DNA from: Rhexocercosporidium sp. MPI-PUGE-AT-0058
Lineage: Eukaryota > Ascomycota > Leotiomycetes > Helotiales
Assembly (NCBI GenBank): GCA_020746875.1
Contig: JAGTJL010000012.1
Span: 1 to 64,000, forward strand
DNA: 64,000 nucleotides
Direction: 5' to 3'
Position 1 is the first letter of the stretch, and each line of letters begins with the position of its first letter. Shown one piece after another: positions 1 through 9,937 of this stretch. The notes below the pieces were generated by a model. That model made no database searches, was not told the DNA's origin, and saw only the letters and a list, made by a program, of their open reading frames with translations. A program made the translations under genes and the position numbers.

Positions 1-414
1 CTAAGTTCTATTACCCAAGTTGAATTAGCAATAAACACTGAAATCTTTCATGCTTGGCATACTGGCACCGAGTGATAATTAAATTCTTCTTGTACCGGAA
101 GTCTTCTTCGCTGTGCCTACTATACTGTGTATTTTAGGGCGCTCGATCACATTCTTGAAGTAGACATCTTAGTCTCAGCACAACGTTTGTGACTTAGACG
201 TGGCTTCAATGTATTGAGAAATTTGTGCTTCGATTCTAGAAAGCATTGATTATATACAATAATACAGATTCGAGTGCCAGAACATAGAATATCTGCATTA
301 TGACATCCATAGACAGCGTCGACAGTCGCAACAACAAAACGATCTGATAGGTTCTCTCTCCTCTTTATCCCTCTGGTTCTTCTGAACAGTAATGTCTCAT
401 CTTGGAACGCCAGT
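1..414. other. Intergenic, 3' side of the YHM2 gene
   Basis: No credible coding sequence is visible on either strand. The stretch is moderately AT-rich, unique-looking, and probably holds the 3' UTR of the minus-strand carrier gene that ends at 415. Confidence 0.5.
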
Positions 415-1475
415 CTAATGCTTAGCAGTGACCTTATCGCCGGTCAGCTTCTCTACATATGTCTTGGCTCTGTAGAAACACTATGATTAGTGAAGTTGGC
501 AGAAATATGTTCGGGAAAGAGTAGAGACTTACATATCACCCATAGCCACCATACAGATTGTCTGCCACATCCCTAGTCCGATACGAGGCGTGACACCACG
601 ATATAATCCCTGGAGTCCATTGGTCTGATAGATGTACTTAGCCGTGTTGCTGACCGTCATATTTTGAGGCCGGTTAGGATCCTGTTTCTTGCTCTGAATC
701 TCGACGCGGATGACCTCGATCGGCTGGTTCCAAGCGGCAAGTCCACCCCCTATAGCTGAAGCTATAATCTTCTCTATGGCGCCAAGCTTTTCTTTTTCGT
801 CCTTATGTGTAAAACGGCGAATGCCCTGCTCGGCCAAACGAGATAACCCAAGTCGAAAGCCCCAGTTTGTCATCTGCCGGATAGCAACAGCGTTGACGCC
901 CTTATTGATTCCACGAATGCCCTCAGCGCGATAGATATCCATGAAAGTCGTAAAGGTACTTTGGGGCTTGGCACCGGCGGTAGCTAGCTTGTGTTGCGTG
1001 ATTTCGACCGTCTTCATGCAGGTACAAAACCCCATAGTGGCGTAAGCTTGAGCCGCACCACCCGTGACACCTCCGATCATACCTCCGCCAAACTGAGAGG
1101 CACCGGCGACACGAGCATAGTACTCAGCTTCTGAGGCGACAAAGAGCAACACGGCTCCTTTGGTCGAGGCTTCGATCCAGGCCCAGGGGACGAGACCTTG
1201 GTAGACTGTTGCGGGTAATTAGCATGTCAGCACATTGCTTCTAGGAGGAGGATCAAGTTAGGGCTGGAGCGAGGCATACATCCGAGCACACCACCACGCC
1301 CCCAGATGCTCCTCAACGTTTGAGGGATTGAATCGCCTCTATTGGCGGCAAGTGTTGTCTTCAACACTTCTAAAGGCTGCCCCAGAGTGGAAACTTCGAA
1401 GAGATTGAGCGCTGAGCCTAACAGGAGGTTAGAGAACTTGACGGGCTTCTTCTCGGGAATATCAGAGGCGGACAT
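415..1475 (-). CDS. YHM2: YHM2-type mitochondrial citrate/2-oxoglutarate carrier
   Basis: Inner-membrane carrier of the mitochondrial carrier family; yeast YHM2 exchanges citrate for 2-oxoglutarate and was first linked to mtDNA maintenance. Three exons join in frame: 1475-1280, 1205-533 and 469-415, with GTATGC and GTAAGT donors and CAG acceptors. They encode 307 aa, the normal family length. Signature-like repeats are visible as PLEVLK near residue 37 and PIEVIR in the second half. Other family landmarks are FCTCMKTVEITQHK, GINKGVNAVAIRQMTNWG and GLYRGVTPRIGLG. The start MSASDIPEKKPVKF matches the usual short N-terminus. The protein ends KVTAKH. This is a conserved housekeeping gene and probably marks the left border of the secondary-metabolism region. 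Cytosolic citrate export could feed acetyl-CoA supply, but that link is inference. Confidence 0.93.
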
Positions 1476-2126
1476 CGCAGAAAGCTGTGTTTTTCGACGG
1501 AGGCCTGACTAGGGCTATCTGGGCGCTTCTTTGCTGCGATCGAGTGGTGTAAAGGATTGCGAGGTTCGTTGAGACCGAGAGTCTTCGTGCAGTGAGTGGG
1601 AAATTGGGACCCTTCCTCGACACTAATACGAGTACTGTTGACGGCATCCTGGAGATGATCAAGACCCGATCCGTGTGGCCAGCGAAACAAGTTCAAGGTT
1701 GGTTGATTGATGGAATTGCTGCCCGGCCTCATACTTTATGGACCCACCTAGATAAGCTGATTGACGGCCAACAATTTCGACTCATGAATCGCCATTTCCG
1801 ACACCCGTCGAATCAGGGTAATGAGACACCGAAGCGACTCGCTGCTCCATACTGTAGGTACTAGGTAGATACATACGGAAGCGGTCTCCCTGCAGAAACG
1901 GGCCCAGAGGCTCGGGCCGTAGAGGGACAAAAGAGTGGTGGAAATGCGCGGGGCGGGTCAGGCGGGTGTGGTCCGGGTCTATCACCGAGGGAATCATGTC
2001 ACAGAGGCAAGCATGATTGGGTAATAAACGTGTTTTTGACGATGTGGAGAAAAGATCCGCTTCGTATCTAAGCAGGCTTCAAAGGGACGGCCTCCAGACA
2101 TCTGTACAGGTCTTCCCAAGAGTTCC
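1476..2126. other. Intergenic between carrier promoter and dioxygenase 3' end
   Basis: About 650 bp. It contains the promoter and 5' UTR of the minus-strand carrier. The short open frames here overlap each other on both strands, lack family resemblance, and are not called. Confidence 0.5.
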
Positions 2127-3288
2127 CTACTGGCTGTCTCCTTCCCAAAGTCCAACAAATCCTCTCTTGCCCGTTGACACCGTGCTTGCAGCCTGCTCCA
2201 TATGACTGGTTCGATAACCGCTGAACTTTCGATTCAGCCATCGCTCGGCGGTCCATCGTACTCCCTCGCTATCTATGAGCTCAGTCTCGTTATTAGGTCT
2301 CAAGAAGAATATTGTTGCGAACCGAGGACCGTACGTCCAGCGACCAGGCGACGGCACTACCCGATGTAAACTAGATCTTAGTCTTTGGCCCGAGAGAAAG
2401 CGAAGGGCATCCCCAACATTGACAATGGCATGACGCGCACGCGGTTCGACATATGCCCATGATTTGAGTTCTTCGGAGTACACTTGGAGGCCCCAAGTCG
2501 AATTGAATAGGAGAGTTAAGCTGCCTGTGTCCGTATGAGTGAAGTGACCGACGCTTGTATTCGTTGGGAGATCGTCAAGGGGGTAGTAGCCTTGCAGCAC
2601 AGCGGTGGAGGTTGAAGGCTTCGTCAGAACATGGTGCGCTTCAAAGCGTGTTTCACCAGTAAGCCCAAAGCTATCCGACAGGCTCTCTAGAAGTGTCGTT
2701 GTGATGGAGGTCGAAAGATCTATGAACGTTGCGAAACGTGGCCATTCTGGCTTGATCCCGTCGGGTTTTCGCAAATTCGAATTTTGATCCGGTTCGAAAT
2801 GCAAGTCGACTGGGATCTGGGGGACACATGAGTAAGATGGCTTGAGAGAAGGTTTAGTGTACTAACTCTCAAGCCTTCGCAGCCATCTTTCTGCTTTGTA
2901 ACGTTCCCGGTATCCAAGCCCATAGGCTTGTACCTAAATCTATCGTCAGCAACTGGCTTTATAAAATTTGTTTCTTCTCATAGGGCGGTCCATACCCACA
3001 GATATTGAAAGTGTCAAAGTCGTCTGGTGTGTCACGCTTCTTCTCAGCTAGAGGCCGAGCAAAGTACTCTTTTGAAAGTTCAAATAGGTCGTCTACTGCT
3101 TGAAGGTACCCTGGGGGTTCGGCCTCTCCCACGTCGAGATAGAAAAAGCCCCATTTTGTGCAGGCTTCAAGCAGTCGTGCTTCCTCCTCCTGATTTCGTG
3201 CTTTAAGCATTGCAAAGCTTAAGGTAATCAGGTCTGCTATCTCATCGCGGACCCCCAAGGTATCGGCGACTGCAGCTCTTGTAGTCAT
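2127..3288 (-). CDS. 2-oxoglutarate/Fe(II)-dependent dioxygenase (isopenicillin N synthase-like)
   Basis: Three exons fit in frame: 3288-2996, 2933-2867 and 2816-2127, giving 349 aa, a normal length for the family. Introns are 62 nt (GTATGG, branch GCTGACG, TTTAG) and 50 nt (GTTAGT, CCCAG). The N-terminal DIOX_N region contains CTKWGFFYLDVGE. The double-stranded beta-helix core shows the iron triad as H214 and D216 (in GHFTHTDTG) and H271 (in SLHRVVPSPG), plus R285 (RFATIFF) for 2-oxoglutarate. All cofactor ligands are present, so the enzyme should be active. Fungal relatives hydroxylate, desaturate or cyclise secondary metabolites; the substrate cannot be read from sequence. It faces away from the trans-ER gene and may be a tailoring enzyme of the polyketide cluster, or simply a neighbour. 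Confidence 0.87.
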
Positions 3289-3913
3289 TGTCCGTGTATT
3301 TTAAATTGGGGTACAAGTATATGCTTTGCTATCAACGGCGAAAGAGAATAGCGCAGAAAGGCACTCGTAAGGAGGTGCGAAGGGAGGAGGCTGCCTATTC
3401 TAGGATAATGTAACTACAGTAGACTGAAGATAAGCAGACTGTTGGCCAACGAGGACTTGATTTCCCAACAAAATGTTGCTATATATGTATGCGCTGCAAA
3501 GAATGGCCTTCCATGTTGGACTTCATCCCGAGGTTGGTTCCAAAAGTCCAAGCATACAGGGGCTGAAGAGTCTGAGGTTCTCGGACAGTCTCTGCGAGCT
3601 TATCTTTAGTGGAGCAACTCGAGAAAGACGAAGAACAATTTGTAACACCCCCTGAGTTTACATTTGCTGTTCTATAATATTATTTGCAGCTCATATGAGA
3701 AGAAAAGGGTAATGCTTGGAAGGGAAAAAAAACTCAATTGCCTTTTCTAAAGCTATTTATTTCTCCGAAATCGTATTCGCTCGAGCTATTGAAACTAACG
3801 TAAGACTTTCTATGCTACGGTTTAATCAAATCGCTTCGATTAAATCAACTAACAATCATCCTCTTACTAAACAAGCCACTTTATCGGCTTGTGTAAATAA
3901 TATTTCACTGCTA
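3289..3913. other. Intergenic; dioxygenase promoter
   Basis: About 620 bp upstream of the minus-strand dioxygenase. Two short plus-strand open frames (60 and 71 codons) show no recognisable family, signal peptide or splice context and are not called. AT content rises towards the transposon relic. Confidence 0.4.
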
Positions 3914-4969
3914 CAGAGGTACAACGGTTAAGTGTTGTCCCCTGTCAGGCAGGGGATTGAGGAGCTTAACTAAATTAGGTGACATCGAGAGAATGATTTA
4001 AGGACGCGATTCTACAGTATTTTATATATACTCTTAACTATTAACTCATTTATCAAATGTCTTCAGACTCAAAATCCTCCTCATTAATATCTCCGAATAT
4101 GCGCTATATTTCCTATTTGAACTCGTTCTAGCTATTAAAAGTTATTTAAGTAATAAGTATATTTTTGTAATTATCTTTATATTTAAAGTAGTCTTTAAGG
4201 TAAGACTTAATTTATTATATAACCTCGCTTTTAAAGTAAGAAGTCATTTAAATAATATAGTTCTTATTAAGAAAGAACTTATCGTCGTAAAAGTACTAGT
4301 AAAGTTTTACTTTATTAGTAAAAAATTCCTACGGCAGGCGTCGGCCGTCGGCGCCGTCGGCACTTTCGCCCCCGAAAGTTATATATTGAAAATTTTAATA
4401 CCGAAAGCGCTATTTTAGCGGATCACTTTTTACGGCAGCGTTTTACTTGATATGGTAGGGATTTCTCCTGGGCAAGGTGGCTTCAATTCTGTGGAGCCCC
4501 ACACTAAGTTGAAAGCTTGTTTACGACTTGAGGAAGTAATTGGGGGGTCGTAGACCACCCCTTTCCGGCAAGCTACGCCTCCAAGGGGGGCACACCAAAA
4601 AGTAAAAAAACTGCAAATTTTTTTTTAGTTTTGCGTGAACGAATTACTCCGAGCGTCACTCAAAGATCTCGATATTTAAATAAATTTTTTTTTTTTGAAT
4701 TTTAAAAATACTGCTTAATATTTGCGTATAAAGTTAAAAAAAATTATATTTCTAAAAGGTTTAATATATGAAAAAAATCTAAAAAATCAAAGGTTGTTCT
4801 TATTATATGGAAATTTACTTTTTGCTGTTTTTTTACTTTTTGATATGCCCCACTAGAAGCTGCAGCTTTACCGGAGAGTGGTGGTCTCCGATTCCACAAT
4901 TACGGAGTAGAATGATTTGACTCCCCTTGCTACCGGGCAACACTTAACCGCTGTACTGTACCTCTGCAT
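3914..4969. mobile_element. Decayed Fot1/pogo-like DNA transposon with terminal inverted repeats
   Basis: The left end reads CAGAGGTACAACGGTTAAG and the right end (reverse complement) reads CAGAGGTACAGTACAGCGG then TTAAGTGTTG, so about 30 bp are inverted repeats with a small indel. On the minus strand near 4050-4130 a stop-terminated acidic peptide, IFGDINEEDFESEDI, resembles the acidic C-terminal tails common in fungal pogo/Fot1 transposases. The rest has stops in every frame and is AT-rich, consistent with RIP or age. The left flank ends in TA but the right flank is CA, so a TA duplication is not confirmed. Family assignment is tentative; the terminal inverted repeats are directly visible. 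Confidence 0.55.
4587..4851. mobile_element. MITE-like 265-bp element with about 30-bp inverted repeats
   Basis: Left terminus GGGGCACACCAAAAAGTAAA continues AAAACTGCAAA. The reverse-complemented right terminus GGGGCATATCAAAAAGTAAA continues AAAACAGCAAA. The arms differ at only a few positions, and two of those (CACACC versus CATATC) are C/T changes. There is no coding capacity. It lies inside the larger transposon relic at 3914-4969, so it is either a later insertion or that element's internal palindrome. Confidence 0.55.
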
Positions 4970-5321
4970 GTGCATTTGAGATCCCTGGCTACATGATTAT
5001 CTAATGCTGGCACAAGCAAGAACTCCCAAAACGGGAAAACTTCCCCACAGCTGTCTTATCCATGCTGGAAATTAACACCGTCCTGAACTGACGCCGACGG
5101 ATATAGCATCGGCAAAGCTTGCCATTTAAACCTCGTGTATATGGCTTCAATTCTTCCTTTTCAATTTCCTCATTTATACTCCAAGAGATCACCAGAATAG
5201 AAGACAACATCATCAGATCCCCAACGGCAAAGTTGCTCTTCTCATCACTATTATCTGTTCAAGTTCAAGCTCAAGTTCAATTTCAAGTCAGGTTAAAGTT
5301 CAGTTCAAGCAGGTCTTTTCG
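4970..5321 (+). promoter_or_regulatory. Promoter/5' UTR of the trans-enoyl-reductase gene with TTCAAG-type repeats
   Basis: Unique, non-RIPed sequence directly upstream of the ATG at 5322. Between about 5257 and 5312 there is a run of imperfect hexamers of the TTCAAG / CTCAAG / TTCAGT type, ending just before the start codon. It may be a low-complexity 5' UTR. No certain TATA box or transcription-factor site is claimed. Confidence 0.35.
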
Positions 5322-6422
5322 ATGTCATTACCAACCACTCAGCGAGCTCTCAAAGTCCACGGCCCAGGCGATGTCCGGCTCCAACATGACTGCTCCTTGC
5401 CGTTATTGGCAGACGACGAGATCCTGGTGCGTGTGAGATACGTGGCCATCAATCCTGTCGACGCCAAAGTGCTCGACATGGGACCCATCATCGGCGCCAC
5501 CCTAGGATGCGAGTTCTCCGGGGATGTAGTGAAAGCGGGATCGGCGGTCACGAACGAGCGCTTGGTGACTGGAGCTGCTGTGTTTGGATGTGTATACGGT
5601 AATCACCCTGGGCAGTTGCAGAATGGTGCCTTCGCCGAGTTTGTTGCGGTGGCCGGTGATCTGGTGTACTTGCTGCCTAAGCATTTATCTTACCAGGATG
5701 CTACCACCATTGGAGTAGCTTTACCGACTGTCGGCATGTCGATATACTACCCATGGAAACTCCCAATGCCGATCGTGAATACCGGCCCTTCACATCCCTC
5801 TTCATCACCGTCAACAAAACATGACGTCCAGTACGTACTTGTGTACGGCGGCAGCACAGCAATGGGTGCAATGGCGCTGCAACTTCTCCGTTTGTCAGGA
5901 CTGGTCCCCGTATGTACATGTTCCCCACGCAACTTCCTCATGGTCAAGGCCCTGGGTGCAGTAGAGGCGTTCGACTACCATGACCCAACCTGCGGAGACG
6001 ACATCCGCAATTACACGGCTGGCACGCTTGCCTATGCCTTCGACTGTATCACCGATCTCTCCTCCATGAGACTTTGCTATGCCGCCCTGGGCACTAACGG
6101 CGGTAGGTATATGGGGCTGGACCCTTTGCCTCTCCGCGCCCACACGCGCCGCGATGTCAAGCCCGACTGGACACTCGTCTTCACTATGTTCAACAAGCCG
6201 CTCAATGTAGGCCGACCGTTCTCACGTCCGGCGATGCCTAGGGACCGAGCCTGGGCTAAGGGCTGGTATGAAGGAACACAGGCACTGATCGATACACCGG
6301 GCCATATCAAGCCTCACCCTATTGAGCTAGGTTCTGGTGGGTTGCAAGGGGTGGTTCAAGGTCTGGATCGTATGCGCAAGGGTGATGTGAGCGGCATCAA
6401 GCTAGTTTACCCGTTGACGTAA
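5322..6422 (+). CDS. Trans-acting enoyl reductase (LovC/TenC/ApdC-like MDR family)
   Basis: Intronless, 366 aa, almost exactly LovC size (363 aa). It is a zinc-less medium-chain dehydrogenase/reductase: GroES-like N-terminus with ILVRVRYVAINPVDAKVLD, TLGCEFSGDVVKAG and GAFAEFVAV, then a Rossmann half with the NADPH-loop region LVYGGSTAMGAMALQLLRLSG. Characteristic trans-ER features are ATTIGVALPTVGMSIYY and the C-terminal WYEGTQALIDTPGHIKPHPIE. In this family the protein docks onto an HR-PKS or PKS-NRPS whose own ER is inactive and reduces chosen enoyl intermediates. The PKS at 36438-45904 lacks a recognisable ER, so it is the obvious partner although 30 kb away across retrotransposons. Start chosen as the first ATG of the MDR fold; a shorter overlapping frame upstream is a shadow. 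Confidence 0.93.
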   Translation: MSLPTTQRALKVHGPGDVRLQHDCSLPLLADDEILVRVRYVAINPVDAKVLDMGPIIGATLGCEFSGDVVKAGSAVTNERLVTGAAVFGCVYGNHPGQLQNGAFAEFVAVAGDLVYLLPKHLSYQDATTIGVALPTVGMSIYYPWKLPMPIVNTGPSHPSSSPSTKHDVQYVLVYGGSTAMGAMALQLLRLSGLVPVCTCSPRNFLMVKALGAVEAFDYHDPTCGDDIRNYTAGTLAYAFDCITDLSSMRLCYAALGTNGGRYMGLDPLPLRAHTRRDVKPDWTLVFTMFNKPLNVGRPFSRPAMPRDRAWAKGWYEGTQALIDTPGHIKPHPIELGSGGLQGVVQGLDRMRKGDVSGIKLVYPLT

Positions 6423-6986
6423 ACAATTCGCGTCCGATGCTTCCTGTTGTTGTAGCATCAATGATATTGATATGGGTGGAAATGAGATTTACGAACCAGT
6501 TGACTCGCAGAGGAATACGCAATACCTAGGTGGAATGCACAGAGTAGCTAGCCTACCAAGTCTTCTTTCATTCCGTATGAGTAAGTACAGTAGTCCATCA
6601 TAATGACAGTACAAACATCGATTTCCGATGGACCTGGAAGAGCGCTAATTCCTTATGTGCCTGCTTGTGCAACTTCTCAATACCCTGTTGGCCCTCTAGC
6701 CAGCCCAGAACTTAGGCGAGGAAAGCCGTGTAGTGCAGGTAACCTGAACGCCCCGCCCTAGAACTATGTGCGTGTGACACTTGAGGGTATAGCAACGGGT
6801 AATCATTCTGAAGGAAATTCTACTAGCGGGTTGCCATCTCTTGTGCGCCTTTGACAGTAACTGTGAAATTCATAATTGGCTTTATAAATAAACTTTCTCT
6901 CTTTGAGGGAGCGTAGTTGAGGCTGAAAGAAGCGCAGAGGGGAAAGGCGTGGTTACCAGGGCAACAGATAGACTGTTTAAGTGTTC
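6423..6986. other. Intergenic between convergent trans-ER and MFS genes
   Basis: About 560 bp between two convergent 3' ends. No open frame of interest and no repeat recognised; base composition is ordinary. Confidence 0.5.
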
Positions 6987-8658
6987 TCAAAAGTCGATTC
7001 TGAAAAGTTGGAACTCCCGAATTCTTTCGCCGTAAAGGTAGAAAACGAATGGTAGAGGAAGAAATGCAAGAGAAATAAAACCAAGGACCGAGTTACCCCA
7101 GCCAACTCCCAAGGCATCGAACATGGCGTTACCAACCAGAGGCAGCAGAGCCCCAAAGAGACAGCGGAAGATAATGCTTGCGGCCATAACAGAGGCGGAA
7201 TAGATAGTATATGCATCGACGAGATACAAGGCGCTGGTGGCCTATATGAGCACTCGTCAGTTGGTTAGAAAGGAGTACCAGCCGTGCTGTCCCAGAAAAA
7301 CTCACATATACTAGAACAATGCCAAAACCAATAAAGGCGGTTCCGATGATGGGCGCAATCCAATGTGTCTTGTGTTCGGCCGTCCATCCGTACCAGAAAA
7401 GGCCGATGGGGACGAAAACGCTGCCGGCGACCAATGTGGGGAGTCGATACTCAGGCTTGGTCCCAGCACCGCTTCTTTTTGTCAGGTACGCGGACAAGCG
7501 ATCAGAGACCGCACCGGACAAGAAAAGGCCCACTACAAACCCGATTCCAAGCCCAATGCTGGCCAGTCCAGACGCTCTGCTGCCGAAGCCGTACTGGTCC
7601 TTGAAGACGCGGGGGAAAGTCGTGAAGCAGAGGTAGGCATAGCTGAAGACGGTGGCGGCGTACGCGGACAGCAAAAAAACGATGGGGGAGATCAGCATCT
7701 TCAAAGGGCGAAAAATAGAGAATGCGAATAACTTTCTTGGGGTTTTGCCTGTGTCAAGAGCCGATCGCAGGTTCTGGTTCCCGGTCTCTTTGCGCAGGCG
7801 TGCCGTCTTCCTCTTCAGAATTACGTATGGATACGACTCGTGCATGAAGAGTACAGAAAAGACGGTCATGATGCCCGAGGCAATGGCCATAAGCCAGAAG
7901 TTCCATCGCCAGCCCGCGACCGGCGTTAAGCTGCCGCCTATGATGGGGCCGATGGTAGGTCCCAATACCGGGCCCATCACATACGCTGACATGACGACCC
8001 CGCGCTTCTCGCGCACAATCATGTCTGCGATAGAACTGGCTCCCAGCGTAGCAGGACACGATCCGGCGATGCCAGCCAGCAGGCGGTACACCACCAGCGA
8101 GCCGAAGCTGGTCGCTGCCGCGCACGCCATGTTGAAGATGACAAATAAGAGAATGCAGGACTGGAACACGATAGCCTTTCCGTACAGCTCCGACAGAGGC
8201 GCGATAAGGATTGGGCCGAACGCGTTTCCGAGCAGATAGACAGTCGTCATGAACGTCCCTAATGTCTCGTCGGACGTGCCAAAATGCTGCATGATATTGG
8301 TCGCCGCCACCGCGCTGATAGTGGAGCCGATAGGCCTTGGAAAAAGTTAGCTCTGGCATTTTGTATCAAATCCGCTAATGAATGGATGACTAAGTGGGAT
8401 TGCCCCCGAGACTTACGAGAGTAATGCGGTCAGGGACACAATGACGATAGATGTTGTCTTCCTTGTCGTTGACCAGTTCAACGGGTTCTCTGGGTCGTTG
8501 GCGCCGTCAAAGTCCACAATGTTTGGATCACCCAGTCGTTCTCCTTCTGCGCTGCTCTTCTCTTCTTGCGGAATCGTCGGTGGGGACGAGCGCTCGACAT
8601 CAGTATCGTGCCGTACCGGGGCATCATAAGCTGCCTTCATGGCGTCGATTTTGGCCAT
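6987..8658 (-). CDS. MFS drug:H+ antiporter-type transporter (DHA1-like)
   Basis: Three exons: 8658-8417, 8335-7306 and 7241-6987, joined through GTAAGT/CCAAG and GTGAGT/TATAG introns of 81 and 64 nt, encoding 508 aa with about 12 hydrophobic spans. A cytoplasmic acidic N-terminus runs into the pre-TM1 motif DPENPLNWSTTRK typical of fungal multidrug MFS proteins. Motif A-like APLSELYGK and motif C MGPVLGPTIGPIIGG (antiporter signature) are clear. The start is placed at MAKIDAMK because translation from the upstream in-frame ATG (8739) would add a non-conserved extension. The protein ends at LFRIDF. Position next to the trans-ER suggests export of the polyketide product or self-protection; substrate unknown. 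Confidence 0.9.
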
Positions 8659-9227
8659 CTTAGTGGATGTCGACAGCGAAATGAGAAAGAAGAAGAGGTT
8701 GGTTCGGTGACCTATGTCAACAAAATCTACTGAGTGCATGAACGAGTGAAGAGTCTTGATGTGACAGAATCAAAAGGTGTAGATTCTAAGCTGTGAGAGC
8801 AAAAAGATCTACATATAGGGGTAGCGGTACAAGGTGTACTCCCTGCAATAGGACGAGTACGCTATTCCCTCTATTTTCGTCAACCAGGATTCAATATCAC
8901 GACTACGATATTACTTTTCTTTCTGAAATCTCCCCGTTTTTGTAATCCTATTTTCTTAAGTGTTTATAACAAAAGTCTTATATTTTATTTTACGTTATTA
9001 TATTTTATAGTTCTTAAGTTAAAGAACCCGATATCTTTAAAGTGTTATTATTATAAGTTTTTTTTTTTTAATTTACTTACTTAAATTAGTAATTCTTAAG
9101 TATTAACATTGTCTTTCATTAACTACTTGTAAGCTTTGGGCTAAAAGTTGTAATTAATAAAGAAAGCAAAATACTTATAGCTTTATTTTTAACGTTATTC
9201 ACAGTAAGCCAAGTAAATAATAACAGT
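8659..9227. other. MFS promoter grading into AT-rich DNA
   Basis: The first about 200 bp look like normal promoter/5' UTR. From about 8940 the sequence becomes strongly AT-rich with stops in all frames, marking the left edge of the RIPed block. Confidence 0.45.
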
Positions 9228-9407
<180 letters not shown>

Positions 9408-9743
9408 TTATCTTAAGAGACGTGTATACTAATTCTTACGCGTTATTTCCTTTTTATAAGATATAAAATATTCGTATTTAATAAGTCGATCGTTAACGAC
9501 TTATATAACTTCGAAGACAAATTTTATTATTAATTCTTTTAATAAAAGTAACTTAATAATTATGACACTTGCTTTATAGAAGGCGGCAATTACTTATAAT
9601 TAGCGTCTTATATTTTATAATAGAATATGAAGATAATAATAGTCTTTTAGAATTTATAATTACAAAAGAAAAAAATTATAAAAAGAAATAAGTTATATAT
9701 AAAAGTAAGCTTTATAAAAGCTTATTTAATCTCGGCATTTTTA

Positions 9744-9937
9744 TCGTGCAATATACTGTAAGGCTCTACAGAAGCGAATATTAAGTTAATTAAAAGTTGC
9801 GCAGTTGTGTATTCTATTATTATTATATTATTATATATAGCGCGTACAAGCTCCTTAAATAAGGGAGTTTACTAGCGCTATAATTATAATGCTCTTGATT
9901 AGGCTCGCTTAGCTAACTAATTAAAACCTGCACGATA
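9744..9937 (+). repeat. RIP-decayed copy of a 194-bp dispersed repeat
   Basis: Aligns along its whole length with 34906-35100. Shared blocks include AAGGCTC.ACAGA.GCGAATA, AAGCTCC..AATAAGGGAG and GCTCTTGATT.GGCTCGCTTAG. Differences are dominated by C-to-T and G-to-A changes in this copy. Ends carry a short inverted repeat (TCGTGCA/TGCACGA). Small non-coding mobile element or fragment; family unknown. Confidence 0.75.

Noticed and set aside
5339..6310. Five minus-strand open frames within the trans-ER gene
   Set aside because: Antisense shadows of a GC-rich coding region; no independent motifs.
7319..8239. Plus-strand frames up to 195 codons inside the MFS gene
   Set aside because: Antisense shadows; the minus-strand MFS frame carries the conserved motifs.
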